Source of the DNA: Bacillota bacterium
GTDB taxonomy: Bacteria > Bacillota > Bacilli > Paenibacillales > Paenibacillaceae
Reading direction: 5' to 3'
DNA: 64,000 nucleotides
Assembly: GCA_023460795.1 (NCBI GenBank)
Contig: JAEWPC010000011.1
Location: 124,001-188,000, forward strand
The notes under the pieces are model-generated. The model was not told the DNA's origin and did no database searches. It saw only the letters and a list, made by a program, of their open reading frames with translations. This document shows positions 25,644-34,352 of the stretch, piece by piece; position 1 is the stretch's first letter, and every line of letters starts with the position of its first letter. The translations under genes and the position numbers were made by a program.

Positions 25644-26709
25644 GGTTGCCTGCCCCCGCTTCCGCCTTGTCCTGCTCAGCAGGCGCGTCCTCCGCCGCTT
25701 GCGGCACCTCGGCGCTGCCCGACGAATAAATTTCCCTTACGATCTCGTCCGTGTTCGTCTCGAAAATCTTAATATCGCTAATGTCCAGCGACGCGCCGAC
25801 GACGCGGGAGAGCACATCGGACACGTTCATCTCGCGCGGAAGCCACACCTTGGCGGTCTGCTCGTTCTCGAGCGTCCAGCGAACGTCGAGCCCGCTCGTC
25901 AGTCCGTTCACCGCGCCCAAAGTAATCGGATCGTTGAATTGGAACTGCACCTCGCGGCCTTTGCCCCAGCGCGTCTTCAGTTCTTCCAGCCCGCCGTCGT
26001 ATATGATACGTCCGTCGTCGAGCATAATCACGCGGGAGCAGAGCGCTTCGATATCCTGCAGATCGTGCGTCGTCAGCAGAATCGTCGTGCCGTGCTCGCG
26101 GTTCATCCGCTTCAGGAATTCGCGGATTTCCGTCTTGACGACGATATCCAGTCCGATCGTCGGTTCGTCCAGGAATACGATGGACGGATTATGCAGCAGC
26201 GCCGCCACGAGCTCGCAGCGCATCCGCTGTCCGAGACTCAGCTTGCGCACCGGACGATTCAGCAGCTCCTGCAGATGCAGCGTTTCGACCAATTCGTCCA
26301 ATCGCCGCTTGAAATCCGTTTCGCTTACCCGATACACTTTGCGCAGCAGCCGGAACGACTCGATAACGCCGATGTCCCACCACAGCTGGCTCCGCTGACC
26401 GAACACGACGCCGATTCCCCGCACGAACGTCTCGCGGTCCTTATATGGCACGTAACCGTTCACGAGCAGCTTGCCCGACGTCGGAACGAGGATCCCCGTC
26501 AGCATCTTGATCGTCGTCGACTTGCCCGCCCCGTTCTCTCCGATATAGCCGCAAATTTCCCCTTGGGGGATTTGGAAGCTGATATCCTTCACCGCGGTCA
26601 CTTCCGTATGCTCGCGCACGAATAAATCCTTTAGCGCGCCCTTCAGTCCTTCGCGGTTTTTCTGCACTTTGAACTGCTTTCTCAGCTCGTTCACTTCAAT
26701 GGCTAACAT
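25636..26709 (-). CDS. ABC transporter ATP-binding protein
   Basis: A 357-residue ATPase. Walker A is GENGAGKSTTIKML, the signature motif is degenerate (KLSLGQRMRCELVAALL), Walker B is IVFLDEPTIGLD and the switch His is in TTHD. The Q-loop region (VVFGQRSQLWWDIGVIESF) has the QLWWD form seen in DUF990-linked exporters. A C-terminal accessory domain and an acidic tail follow from about residue 250. The ATG at 26709 is 6 bases after AGGAGG. It is the first gene of the exporter operon; substrate unknown. Confidence 0.92.
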   Translation of the reverse strand: MLAIEVNELRKQFKVQKNREGLKGALKDLFVREHTEVTAVKDISFQIPQGEICGYIGENGAGKSTTIKMLTGILVPTSGKLLVNGYVPYKDRETFVRGIGVVFGQRSQLWWDIGVIESFRLLRKVYRVSETDFKRRLDELVETLHLQELLNRPVRKLSLGQRMRCELVAALLHNPSIVFLDEPTIGLDIVVKTEIREFLKRMNREHGTTILLTTHDLQDIEALCSRVIMLDDGRIIYDGGLEELKTRWGKGREVQFQFNDPITLGAVNGLTSGLDVRWTLENEQTAKVWLPREMNVSDVLSRVVGASLDISDIKIFETNTDEIVREIYSSGSAEVPQAAEDAPAEQDKAEAGAGNRG

Positions 26710-26856
26710 GGTAACCTCCTGACGAAACTTGCTTGTCCCGCTCATGAAACTTTATAATTTCTACATGTAATCTTACATCACGAACGATCCAGCATACAAT
26801 GCCGCGGGTTTATGGCGACCGGCGGCCGCTATCGTCTAGCAGAGAGGAATTGACGA

Positions 26857-27873
26857 ATGTCGAGAAAATGGAGATATACGCTATTCGGCGTTCTTGCCGT
26901 GCTGTTCATCGCTTTTTGCTTTATCGGATGGTGGGCTTACCGGGCGAACGAGAACTTGAGCGATTTCAATAAGTCCAAGGAAGAGTCGCGCTTCGGGCAA
27001 TTCGAGGAGAAGGTCGAGGAGAAGCCTCCCGAGTGGGAAGGCACCGAGAGAGTCAACATCCTGCTCATGGGCGGCGACGAACGCGGCTTGCGCGAAGGCG
27101 AGATCGCGAGATCCGATTCGATGCTCGTCGTCTCGATCGATCCGCGGAAGAAGACGATCCACCTATTCTCCGTCTTGCGGGATACTTGGGTCGAGATTCC
27201 GGGCTATAAAGATAACCGGGCGAATACGGCGCTGTCCCTCGGCGGTCCGAACCTGTCGATGAAGACGATCGGCAACCTCCTCGGACTCGATATCCAATAC
27301 TACGTGTATGTTGATTTTCAAGGATTCATCAAGCTGGTGGACGCCATCGGCGGAGTCGACTTCTTCGTGGAGAAGGATATGCACTGGTCCGACTCCGCGG
27401 ACGGACATAAATACGACATCAACTTGAAAAAAGGGTTCCAGCATCTCGACGGCGAGAAGGCGCTCCAATACGCGAGGTTCCGTCACGACAGGCTGTCCGA
27501 CTTCACGCGCACCGGCCGGCAGCGCGAGCTGCTGAAGGCGATCGCGGGCAAGCTGCAGTCCGGGTGGAACCTGATCAAGCTGCCGGACATTCTCGGCGAC
27601 ATCGCGCCTTATATCGAGACGAATTTGACGTCCCGCGAGATGCTCAAGCTCGGGAGCCTCGGCTACAAGTCGCACCAAGCCGGCTCGTTCCAAGCGCCTC
27701 CTAACGAGCTGCTGGCGGACGAGAAGATCGGCGGCTCGTCGGTGCTCGCCATCAGGAACAAAGAAGCGCTTAAAGGCTACGTGCAGCAATCGCTGGCGAC
27801 GGACGAGAGCTTGACGGAGGCGACGCCGTCCCCGTCCTCGTCGCCGGCAAGCTCGGCAGGAGGCAAAGAATAA
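26857..27873 (+). CDS. LytR-CpsA-Psr (LCP) family cell wall glycopolymer transferase
   Basis: A 338-residue membrane-anchored protein with one N-terminal transmembrane segment (about residues 8-28) and an extracytoplasmic LCP domain. Hallmarks are RSDSMLVVSIDPRKKTIHLFSVLRDTWVEIPG, YVYVDFQGFIKLVDAIGGVDF and ALQYARFRHDRLSDFTRTGRQRELLKAI, which hold the Arg/Asp residues that bind the polyprenyl pyrophosphate. LCP enzymes attach teichoic acids or secondary cell wall polymers to peptidoglycan. A Ser/Pro tail ends the protein. Its stop overlaps the hemL start. Confidence 0.94.
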   Translation: MSRKWRYTLFGVLAVLFIAFCFIGWWAYRANENLSDFNKSKEESRFGQFEEKVEEKPPEWEGTERVNILLMGGDERGLREGEIARSDSMLVVSIDPRKKTIHLFSVLRDTWVEIPGYKDNRANTALSLGGPNLSMKTIGNLLGLDIQYYVYVDFQGFIKLVDAIGGVDFFVEKDMHWSDSADGHKYDINLKKGFQHLDGEKALQYARFRHDRLSDFTRTGRQRELLKAIAGKLQSGWNLIKLPDILGDIAPYIETNLTSREMLKLGSLGYKSHQAGSFQAPPNELLADEKIGGSSVLAIRNKEALKGYVQQSLATDESLTEATPSPSSSPASSAGGKE

Positions 27874-29189
27874 TGATGAGTCCACGGCAACGGGTTAGAT
27901 CAGCGGAATTATACGAGGAAGCGAAACAACATATCGTCGGCGGCGTGAACAGCCCTTCCCGCTCTTTCAAAGCGGTAGGCGGAGGCGCTCCCGTCTTCAT
28001 GGAACGCGGAGAAGGCGCTTATTTCTGGGACGTCGACGGCAACCGGTACATCGATTACTTGCAGGCTTTCGGTCCGATCATTACCGGCCACGCCCACCCG
28101 CACGTAACGGAAGCGATCGTAAGAGCGGCTAAGAACGGTACTTTGTTAGGAACCGCGACGGAACATGAAATTCGGCTGGCCGAGAAGCTGAAAGCCGCGA
28201 TTCCGTCCATGGACAAGGTGCGGTTCGTCAATTCCGGCACGGAAGCGGTCATGACGACGATCCGCGTCGCGCGGGCGTACACCGGCCGCAACAAAATCAT
28301 CAAGTTCGCCGGCTGTTATCACGGCCACTCCGACCTCGTGCTCGTAGCGGCAGGCTCAGGGCCGTCCACGCTGGGCATCCCCGACAGCGCGGGCGTGCCC
28401 GCCAGCATCGCGAGCGAAGTGATCACGGTTCCGTTCAACGATCTGGACGGGCTGCGGGAAGCGCTGGCGCATTGGGGCAACGATGTCGCGGCAGTCATGG
28501 TCGAGCCGATCGTCGGCAACTTCGGCATGGTCATGCCGAAGCCCGGCTTCCTAGAAGGGCTGTGCAAGCTGACGAGGGAGGCCGGCGCGCTCGTCGTCTA
28601 CGACGAGGTCATCTGCGCTTTCCGGTTCCACTATGGGTCGGCTCAGACGTTCTCGTCCTTCCCGGACCAAGAGGCGATTCGTCCGGACTTGACCGCGCTG
28701 GGCAAAATCATCGGCGGCGGCTTGCCGATCGGCGCCTACGGAGGACGCGCGGAGATTATGGAGAAGGTCGCGCCGCTCGGTCCGGCTTATCAAGCGGGCA
28801 CGATGGCCGGCAATCCCGCTTCCGTGCTGGCAGGCATCGCGTGCTTGGAGGTCCTTAGCGAGCCCGGCGTGTACGAGAAGATGGAGCGTCAAGCGGTTCG
28901 CTTGATCGACGGCTTGCAAAGCGCAGCCGCCAAGAACGGCGTCCCGCTCACGATCAACCGCATCGCCGGCGCGTTCTCGACGCACTTCTGCGACCATCCG
29001 GTCACGAACTACGACGAAGCCCAGGATACGGACGGGGAGCAATTCGCCCGCTTCTTCCGGCTCATGCTCGATCAAGGCGTCTACCTGGCGCCTTCGAAGT
29101 ACGAGGCATGGTTCCTCACGACGGCGCATGCGGACGCCGACATCGACGAGACGATCACAGCGGCGGAGTACGCGTTCGCCCATATGTAA
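27873..29189 (+). CDS. hemL: Glutamate-1-semialdehyde 2,1-aminomutase
   Basis: A 438-residue class III aminotransferase that converts glutamate-1-semialdehyde to 5-aminolevulinate for tetrapyrroles. SGTEAVMTTIRVARAYTGR, YDEVICAFRF and the PLP Lys278 in ALGKIIGGGLPIGAYGG match the family, as does the gating-loop region GPAYQAGTMAGNP. It is not in a hem operon but is coupled to the LCP gene through a TAATG overlap, so it may be the second (GsaB-type) copy known from bacilli. A bidirectional terminator follows. Confidence 0.92.
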   Translation: MMSPRQRVRSAELYEEAKQHIVGGVNSPSRSFKAVGGGAPVFMERGEGAYFWDVDGNRYIDYLQAFGPIITGHAHPHVTEAIVRAAKNGTLLGTATEHEIRLAEKLKAAIPSMDKVRFVNSGTEAVMTTIRVARAYTGRNKIIKFAGCYHGHSDLVLVAAGSGPSTLGIPDSAGVPASIASEVITVPFNDLDGLREALAHWGNDVAAVMVEPIVGNFGMVMPKPGFLEGLCKLTREAGALVVYDEVICAFRFHYGSAQTFSSFPDQEAIRPDLTALGKIIGGGLPIGAYGGRAEIMEKVAPLGPAYQAGTMAGNPASVLAGIACLEVLSEPGVYEKMERQAVRLIDGLQSAAAKNGVPLTINRIAGAFSTHFCDHPVTNYDEAQDTDGEQFARFFRLMLDQGVYLAPSKYEAWFLTTAHADADIDETITAAEYAFAHM

Positions 29190-29199
29190 ACAAACGAAA

Positions 29200-29235
29200 A
29201 ACCGGCTTTCTCGTTAAGAGATAAGCCGGTTGTTT
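29200..29235. terminator. Bidirectional terminator between hemL and the WG-repeat gene
   Basis: AACCGGCTT / AAGCCGGTT stem (29200-29208 and 29223-29231) with GTTTGCGTTT on the plus side and TTTTTCGTTTG on the minus side. Confidence 0.8.
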
Positions 29236-29239
29236 GCGT

Positions 29240-30610
29240 TTATTCGGTCGCTTCCGCGAGAATCGTTCCCTCTACGTTGATCAAGACGGATCCCGCGCCG
29301 CTGACTACGACCGCGAAGCCTTTATTAAACTCGCCCGCCGAGTCGAATTGAGCCGGTATGACGACTTTGCCCTTCGCGTCGATATAGCCGTATTGGCCGT
29401 TCTCCGCGAACGCGGCTAGCCCTTCATGGAAGCTGCCTAAATCCTCGTATTCCGTTGACAATACCGTCTCGCCCTTCGGATTCACGAAGTAGTGCTTGTC
29501 GTCGGCTTTGACGGCGGCTACCCCTTCGCTGAACGCTTGCGCTTCGGCATACGTCGGCGCGATGACTTCCTCGCCCTTCGCGTTCACGAAGCCGAACGAG
29601 CCTTCCCCGTTCTCGCCTTCGGCCTGCACGAGCCCGAAACCGCCTTCGAAGTCGAATGCGCCTTGATAGATCGGCTTAATGATCGTCGCTCCCGTGCGAT
29701 CGATGTAACCGTAACGTCCTTCGACTTGAACGGCCGCAACGCCTTCCGAGAAGTAGAACGCGTCTTCGTATTGAGCCGGAACGATTTCTTTGCCCGTATG
29801 ATCGATGTACCCGAATAAGTCCCCTTTGCGAACGAGCGCCAAGCCCTCGGAGAAGTCGTACAGCTCGTCATAGCCCGTCGGCGACAGCTCCGTCTTGCCT
29901 GCGGCGTTAATGTAAGATGCGACTCCGTCCTTCTCCACGAGCGCCACTCCGTCGGAGAAATCGTACGCCTTGTCGAACTGCAGCGGGATGACCGCCTCGC
30001 CAAGCGCGTTAATGTATCCGTACTTGCCGTCTTCCTTCACGATCGCGAGTCCTTCATGGAACCCGTTCGCCTCCTCGTATCGCGCCGGAATGACCGTCTC
30101 GCCGAATACGTTGACGAAGCCTTGCTTGTCGCCGCTCGCGAACGGATGCAGCCTCGGCGTAATGCTCAGCTTGGAAGCGGCGAGGTCTTCCGCGACTGCC
30201 GCGCCGAGCAGCCGTCCGGCCTCTGCCGCCGGTACCCACAGCGTCCCGCCTTGCTGAACCGGCGCGACCTTAAGCTCGGTTTGGTTCCCGTTCACGACGG
30301 CGGTCTTCGATTTAACGGTAAGTTTAACGATTCGAGTTCCTTGAGTAAGCGTAACCGTACTCGCGGCTTCATCCCACTCTACCTTCGCTCCGGCTGCGGC
30401 AGCCAGCAATCTAACCGGAACGAATTCCGTCTTCTCGATCGTCTTGACCTTCCAGCCCGTCTGGACGATGCCGTCCACCGATACGCCGATCGACGGAGTC
30501 GCCGCGTAGGCTTCCGATGCCGGAACGAAGCTCGCGATTTGAATCGCCGTTAATGCCGCTGCCGCCAATAAGGCGCCTTTACCGAATGTGGAACGTAACG
30601 TATTCGTCAT
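29240..30610 (-). CDS. Secreted copper-amine-oxidase-N domain / WG-repeat protein
   Basis: A 456-residue exported protein. The signal peptide ends near SEAYAATP (residue 36). A copper amine oxidase-like N-terminal domain (about 40-150) has FVPVRLLAAAAGAKVEWDEAASTVTL; it is a structural module with no oxidase activity. About nine WG-type repeats follow (pattern YGYI..GKxVIPxxYExAxxFSEGLAxV) to the C-terminus. WG repeats are of unknown ligand. The gene starts 28 bases after the sulfate-binding protein gene on the same strand, so the two are probably co-transcribed. Confidence 0.88.
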   Translation of the reverse strand: MTNTLRSTFGKGALLAAAALTAIQIASFVPASEAYAATPSIGVSVDGIVQTGWKVKTIEKTEFVPVRLLAAAAGAKVEWDEAASTVTLTQGTRIVKLTVKSKTAVVNGNQTELKVAPVQQGGTLWVPAAEAGRLLGAAVAEDLAASKLSITPRLHPFASGDKQGFVNVFGETVIPARYEEANGFHEGLAIVKEDGKYGYINALGEAVIPLQFDKAYDFSDGVALVEKDGVASYINAAGKTELSPTGYDELYDFSEGLALVRKGDLFGYIDHTGKEIVPAQYEDAFYFSEGVAAVQVEGRYGYIDRTGATIIKPIYQGAFDFEGGFGLVQAEGENGEGSFGFVNAKGEEVIAPTYAEAQAFSEGVAAVKADDKHYFVNPKGETVLSTEYEDLGSFHEGLAAFAENGQYGYIDAKGKVVIPAQFDSAGEFNKGFAVVVSGAGSVLINVEGTILAEATE

Positions 30611-30638
30611 CGTGGATTTCCCCTCGCTCTACTGGATT

Positions 30639-31664
30639 TTATTTGGTGGTGTAAATTTGGTCGAATACGCCCTTGTCCGCGAAGAACTTCGCTTGCGCTT
30701 TGTCCCAACCGCCGAATTTATCGATCGTGATGAGATTCAGCTTAGGGAAGTTTTTCTCGAATTCTTTAGCCACTTTGGCGTTGATCGGGCGATAGTAGTT
30801 TTTGGCCGCGATGCGTTGGCCTTCTTCGGTATATAGGTAGTCCAAGTAGGCGGTCGCGACTTGACGCGTATCGTGCTTAGCCACGTTCTTCGTCACGACG
30901 GCTACGGTCGGCTCGGCCAGAATGCTCAGCGTAGGCGTTACGATCTCGAACTTGTCGCCGTATTCCTTCTTGGACAGATACGCTTCGTTCTCCCAAGCGA
31001 TGAGGACGTCGCCGATGCCTTTTTCCACGAACGTGTTGGTCGAACCGCGAGCTCCGGTATCCAGTACGGGTACGTTAGCGAAAAGCTTCTTGATGAACTC
31101 CTTCGCTTTGTCCTCGCTGTTGTCGTTATGCTCGAGCGCATACCCCCACGCCGCCAGGAAATTCCAACGGGCGCCACCGGACGTCTTCGGATTCGGCGTG
31201 ATGACTTTAACGTCGGATCTTACGAGATCGTTCCAGTCTTTAATGTTCTTCGGATTGCCTTTGCGGACGAGGAAGACGATCGTCGATTTGTACGGCGCGC
31301 TATTATTGGCGAGGCGCTTCTGCCAACCCTTGGCGATGAGCCCCTTCTGTTCGATAGCCGTCACGTCGTATTCCAACGCCAGCGTTACGACGTCCGCTTC
31401 CAAGCCGTCGATGACCGAACGCGCTTGAGCTCCGGAACCGCCGTGAGATTGCTTGATCGTTACTTTCTGACCGGTTTTCTTCTGCCAGTACTTCACGAAA
31501 GCGACATTGTAATCCGCGTACAGCTCGCGAGTCGGATCATAGGAGACGTTCAGGAGGGTGACGCTCTTCTTCTCGGCTTTCTTCGTTACGGCGGCGAAAG
31601 CGCTCGTAGAAGACAGGATGAATGCGAATGCGATGAACAGGATGAGGCGGATCGGCTTTTTCAT
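30639..31664 (-). CDS. sbp: Sulfate-binding protein of an ABC transporter
   Basis: A 341-residue periplasmic-type sulfate/thiosulfate binding protein. Typical patterns are TLLNVSYDPTRELYADYNVAF, SHGGSGAQARSVIDGLEADVVTLALEYDV, NPKTSGGARWNFLAAWGYAL and DVLIAWENEAYL. The signal peptide ends near STSAFAAV and has no lipobox, unusual for a Gram-positive binding protein. No cysT/cysW/cysA genes lie in the window. The gene has its own promoter and a structured leader. Confidence 0.92.
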   Translation of the reverse strand: MKKPIRLILFIAFAFILSSTSAFAAVTKKAEKKSVTLLNVSYDPTRELYADYNVAFVKYWQKKTGQKVTIKQSHGGSGAQARSVIDGLEADVVTLALEYDVTAIEQKGLIAKGWQKRLANNSAPYKSTIVFLVRKGNPKNIKDWNDLVRSDVKVITPNPKTSGGARWNFLAAWGYALEHNDNSEDKAKEFIKKLFANVPVLDTGARGSTNTFVEKGIGDVLIAWENEAYLSKKEYGDKFEIVTPTLSILAEPTVAVVTKNVAKHDTRQVATAYLDYLYTEEGQRIAAKNYYRPINAKVAKEFEKNFPKLNLITIDKFGGWDKAQAKFFADKGVFDQIYTTK

Positions 31665-31711
31665 TCGGATGACTCTCCTTTAAGATTGGGTGGTGATGTC
31701 GCCATACGCAC

Positions 31712-31776
31712 AAAAGGCCTCGTACCTATGCACGCATAACCCGCTGCGGGCTTTTGCGTTCATGGATCCGAGGCCT
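31712..31776 (-). promoter_or_regulatory. Large leader hairpin with T-tail before sbp
   Basis: On the minus strand GGCCTCG (31776-31770) pairs with CGAGGCC, with inner stems ACGCA/TGCGT and CCCGC/GCGGG, followed by TTTTGTGCG. It lies between the promoter and the gene, 47 bases before the start, as an attenuator would. A second dyad, CCGG-CAAA-CCGG, is just upstream. It does not match the SAM-I consensus. Confidence 0.6.
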
Positions 31777-31821
31777 CCGGTTTGCCGGTCGGCGTCTGGT
31801 CGCTATCGATTGATTGATTCC

Positions 31822-31851
31822 ATCATATTCCACACTAATCCGAGTTGTCAA
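31822..31851 (-). promoter_or_regulatory. sbp promoter
   Basis: Minus strand -35 TTGACA (31851-31846), 18-base spacer, -10 TATGAT (31827-31822). Transcription would start near 31815, giving a leader of about 150 nt. Confidence 0.75.
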
Positions 31852-31865
31852 CTATGAATTAATCG

Positions 31866-31895
31866 TTGACAGCACGCGTTTTTCATTGATACAAT
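31866..31895 (+). promoter_or_regulatory. Promoter of the divergent sulfate-binding lipoprotein gene
   Basis: TTGACA at 31866-31871, 18-base spacer, TACAAT at 31890-31895. Its -35 is only 14 bases from that of the divergent sbp promoter, so joint regulation is likely. Confidence 0.7.
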
Positions 31896-31965
31896 CGCCA
31901 CAAAACATAAATCCAATTATTTCTATCGGATTTAACACTAACCATGTGGAAAAGGGGAATTTTCA

Positions 31966-33057
31966 ATGTCCAGACGTCTACGCGAAACACGCGCGCGTTC
32001 CGTCATCATCGTAAGCCTGCTCGCCCTGTCTCTCGTCTCGCTCACCGCTTGTTCCGGAAGCAACAACAATGGATCGTCATCGAATACCGGGGAGGAATCC
32101 GTACCGACATCCGATTACAGCAAGCCGGTTCAACTCGTCAATGCCGTAACGGATGGAACGGCGGAGCTCTTCCGATCGATCGACGACGCCTTCGTTCAAG
32201 ATTGGAAGGACCGTACGGGACAGACGGCGACGATCGAGCTTGCCGTCGGCGAATCATCCGCTCAAGGAAAAGCGATCGGCGACGGACAACTGCAGGCGGA
32301 CTTCGTCGCGTCTGGAGTCGGGATCGATATCGATGCGTTGCAGGCATTAGGTAAAATCGGGGAAGGCTGGCAGCAGCGCTACGACTACAACAGCTCTCCG
32401 TTCGAGACGGCCGTTGCGTTCGTCGTTCGTACGGGCAACCCGAAGGCGATCGCGGAATGGAGCGATCTCGTCGATTCGGACGCCCAGGTCGTCGTGGCGA
32501 ACCCCTCCGATTATACGGACGCCCGCTGGTACTACGCGGCTCCGTGGGCTTACTCGTTGGATCGGTCTCCGGAAGATCAGGATGCCGCCCGTGCGTTCGT
32601 TACCCGCTTCCATGAAAGAGTAAGCGTGCTGGCCCATGATGACGAAGCAGCGAAAGCGGCTTTCCTGAGCGACAATAAAGGCGACCTGTGGGTAACGACG
32701 GAGAGCAATGCTCTTCGGGTCGCTAACGGGGAAGGCAAAGGGAAAATCGAAGTCGTCGTCCCTTCGGTCACGTTGGCCGTCGAACCGATTATATCCGTCG
32801 TCGACGCTAACGCCGATGCGAGAGGAACGCGCGAAGCCGCGAACGGCTACGCGGACTTCCTGTTTACGGAGAAAGCGCAGACGCTTGCCGCGGAGAACTA
32901 CTACCGCCCTCGGTTCGCTTCGGTCACCGAGCAATTCGTCGAGCGATTCCCCGAAGTGACGCTGCTCACGGTCGACGATAACCTGACCGGATGGGAAGAC
33001 CTCCAGGCCGCGTTGTTCGCGGACGGAGGGTTGTACGGCCAACCTCCCGCCAAATAA
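31966..33057 (+). CDS. Sulfate-binding-like lipoprotein
   Basis: A 363-residue lipoprotein with lipobox LTAC and lipidated Cys29. It is a diverged homologue of sulfate-binding protein: VQLVNAVTDGTAELFRSIDDAFVQDWKDRTGQ corresponds to the N-terminal Sbp motif and ENYYRPRFASVTEQFVERFPEVTLLTVDDN to the C-terminal one. The SHGGSGAQARSV anion-loop of Sbp is changed to AVGESSAQGKAI, so the ligand may differ (sulfonate, molybdate or other oxyanion). It is divergent from sbp, and no permease gene is adjacent. Confidence 0.85.
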   Translation: MSRRLRETRARSVIIVSLLALSLVSLTACSGSNNNGSSSNTGEESVPTSDYSKPVQLVNAVTDGTAELFRSIDDAFVQDWKDRTGQTATIELAVGESSAQGKAIGDGQLQADFVASGVGIDIDALQALGKIGEGWQQRYDYNSSPFETAVAFVVRTGNPKAIAEWSDLVDSDAQVVVANPSDYTDARWYYAAPWAYSLDRSPEDQDAARAFVTRFHERVSVLAHDDEAAKAAFLSDNKGDLWVTTESNALRVANGEGKGKIEVVVPSVTLAVEPIISVVDANADARGTREAANGYADFLFTEKAQTLAAENYYRPRFASVTEQFVERFPEVTLLTVDDNLTGWEDLQAALFADGGLYGQPPAK

Positions 33058-33064
33058 AACGAAC

Positions 33065-33104
33065 AAGGGCAATCCCTCGGCGCTTAACCGTTGGGACTGC
33101 CCTT
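33065..33104. terminator. Terminator-like stem after the sulfate-binding lipoprotein gene
   Basis: AAGGGCAATCCC / GGGACTGCCCTT stem; T-tracts on both sides are modest (CTTCTCTTCTCT on plus, TTGTTCGTTTTA on minus). Confidence 0.6.
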
Positions 33105-33111
33105 CTCTTCT

Positions 33112-33339
33112 CTACTCTCGCTTATCGTCGTATCTGCCGTCCACTTCGCGGGCGAGCGTCCGGTATAGCTTCGTCTCCTCGGCGACCGGGTCCCGCTCCG
33201 CTTGAATGCGCACTTCATAGCGCGGCGAAATCCGTCTCACCGCCTCGACCTCGGGAGCATCCGCTTCCTGCTCTCCCTCGGTCAACCGCTCGGCCAACAG
33301 CTCCTCGGCCGAACGAGCCTTATTGTCGTTGTGCTCCAC
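33112..33339 (-). CDS. Small charged hypothetical protein
   Basis: A 75-residue, very hydrophilic protein (MEHNDNKARSAEELLAE...VDGRYDDKRE) with many Glu, Arg and Asp; no family recognised. The GTG start at 33339 has GGGAG about 9 bases upstream, and the gene begins 46 bases after the inositol-phosphatase stop on the same strand, so it probably belongs to that transcript. Supported only by context, ribosome site and composition. Confidence 0.55.
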   Translation of the reverse strand: MEHNDNKARSAEELLAERLTEGEQEADAPEVEAVRRISPRYEVRIQAERDPVAEETKLYRTLAREVDGRYDDKRE

Positions 33340-33385
33340 TGCTCTCGCTCCCTTCCTTAGCTAGGATGGTCGAAAGTCGCCCGCC

Positions 33386-34237
33386 TCATGTGAGCGAAGC
33401 TTTACGCAGCTCCTCGACCAGCTCGTCGTGAATATGCCCGTTGCTGGCCACGACGTTCCTTACGCCAAGATGGTACCGTTCACCGGCAACGTCCGACAGG
33501 CGACCGCCCGCTTCTTCGACGAGCAACCCTCCCGCGGCGATATCCCATGCGCTCAGGTTATGCTCCCAGAATCCGCTTAGCCTACCGGCAGCCACATAGG
33601 CAAGATGCAGCGCGGCCGAGCCGCCTGAGCGCAAATTACGCACTTTCGGGGCTAGCGCTTGAATGCCCTTCAGGTTGGCAGGCAATGCGACATGCTGTTC
33701 TGCCGGAAATCCGGTCGCGATCAAGCTCTGTCCCAGCTTAAGCTCTTGCGACACGTGCATGGAACGGCCGTGTACGTAGGCGCCTTTGCCGCGTTCCGCG
33801 ACGAATAACTCGTCTCTGGACGGGTCATATACGACTCCTACGATTACTTGCCCTCTATGCGCGAGCGCGATGGACACCGAGAAGAACGGAAACCCGTGCA
33901 CGAAGTTCGTCGTGCCGTCTACGGGATCCACGATCCACAAGTATTCCGCGTCGCCCATGTCGCGAATCGCTTTCGCGGACGCTTCCGGGCCTGGTTCAAC
34001 GCCTTCTTCCCCGAGAAAGGCATGATGCGGAAAATGCGTGCCGACCAAATTGCGAATCATCCGCTCCGAGCCTTTGTCGACTTCGGTCACGAGATCGTGC
34101 ATCGAATATTTCGTGTCCAACTGCGTAATCGTGCCTAATTTGCTTTGGATCCATTCCCCGGCTTTCGCCGCGCAATTGATCGCGACAGCCGTAAAGCTTT
34201 TGCCGCCTATGACGTTATTCGGCAGGTTGTCGCTCAT
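33386..34237 (-). CDS. suhB: Inositol monophosphatase family protein
   Basis: A 283-residue Mg-dependent phosphatase of the IMPase/FBPase fold. The metal ligands are Glu77 (GEEGV), Asp104 and Asp107 in WIVDPVDGTTNFVHG, and Asp232 in SAWDIAAGGLLVEEAGG. Substrates in this family include inositol-1-phosphate, NADP and 3'-phosphoadenosine 5'-phosphate; motifs alone do not decide. The ATG follows GAGGG. Confidence 0.92.
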   Translation of the reverse strand: MSDNLPNNVIGGKSFTAVAINCAAKAGEWIQSKLGTITQLDTKYSMHDLVTEVDKGSERMIRNLVGTHFPHHAFLGEEGVEPGPEASAKAIRDMGDAEYLWIVDPVDGTTNFVHGFPFFSVSIALAHRGQVIVGVVYDPSRDELFVAERGKGAYVHGRSMHVSQELKLGQSLIATGFPAEQHVALPANLKGIQALAPKVRNLRSGGSAALHLAYVAAGRLSGFWEHNLSAWDIAAGGLLVEEAGGRLSDVAGERYHLGVRNVVASNGHIHDELVEELRKASLT

Positions 34238-34352
34238 CCGTCATCCCTCGAATCTATTTATTCGTTTATCGCTAACGATCGTTCACCATACCACTAACAT
34301 ATACGAAATTACAACATTGCGGTTGCGATGAAAATAGGAATTTCGAACGTTT

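Noticed and set aside
31696..31800. SAM-I (S-box) riboswitch before sbp
   Set aside because: A short GGCAAACCGG piece recalls the S-box, but the conserved 5' element and the P2/P4 pattern are missing.
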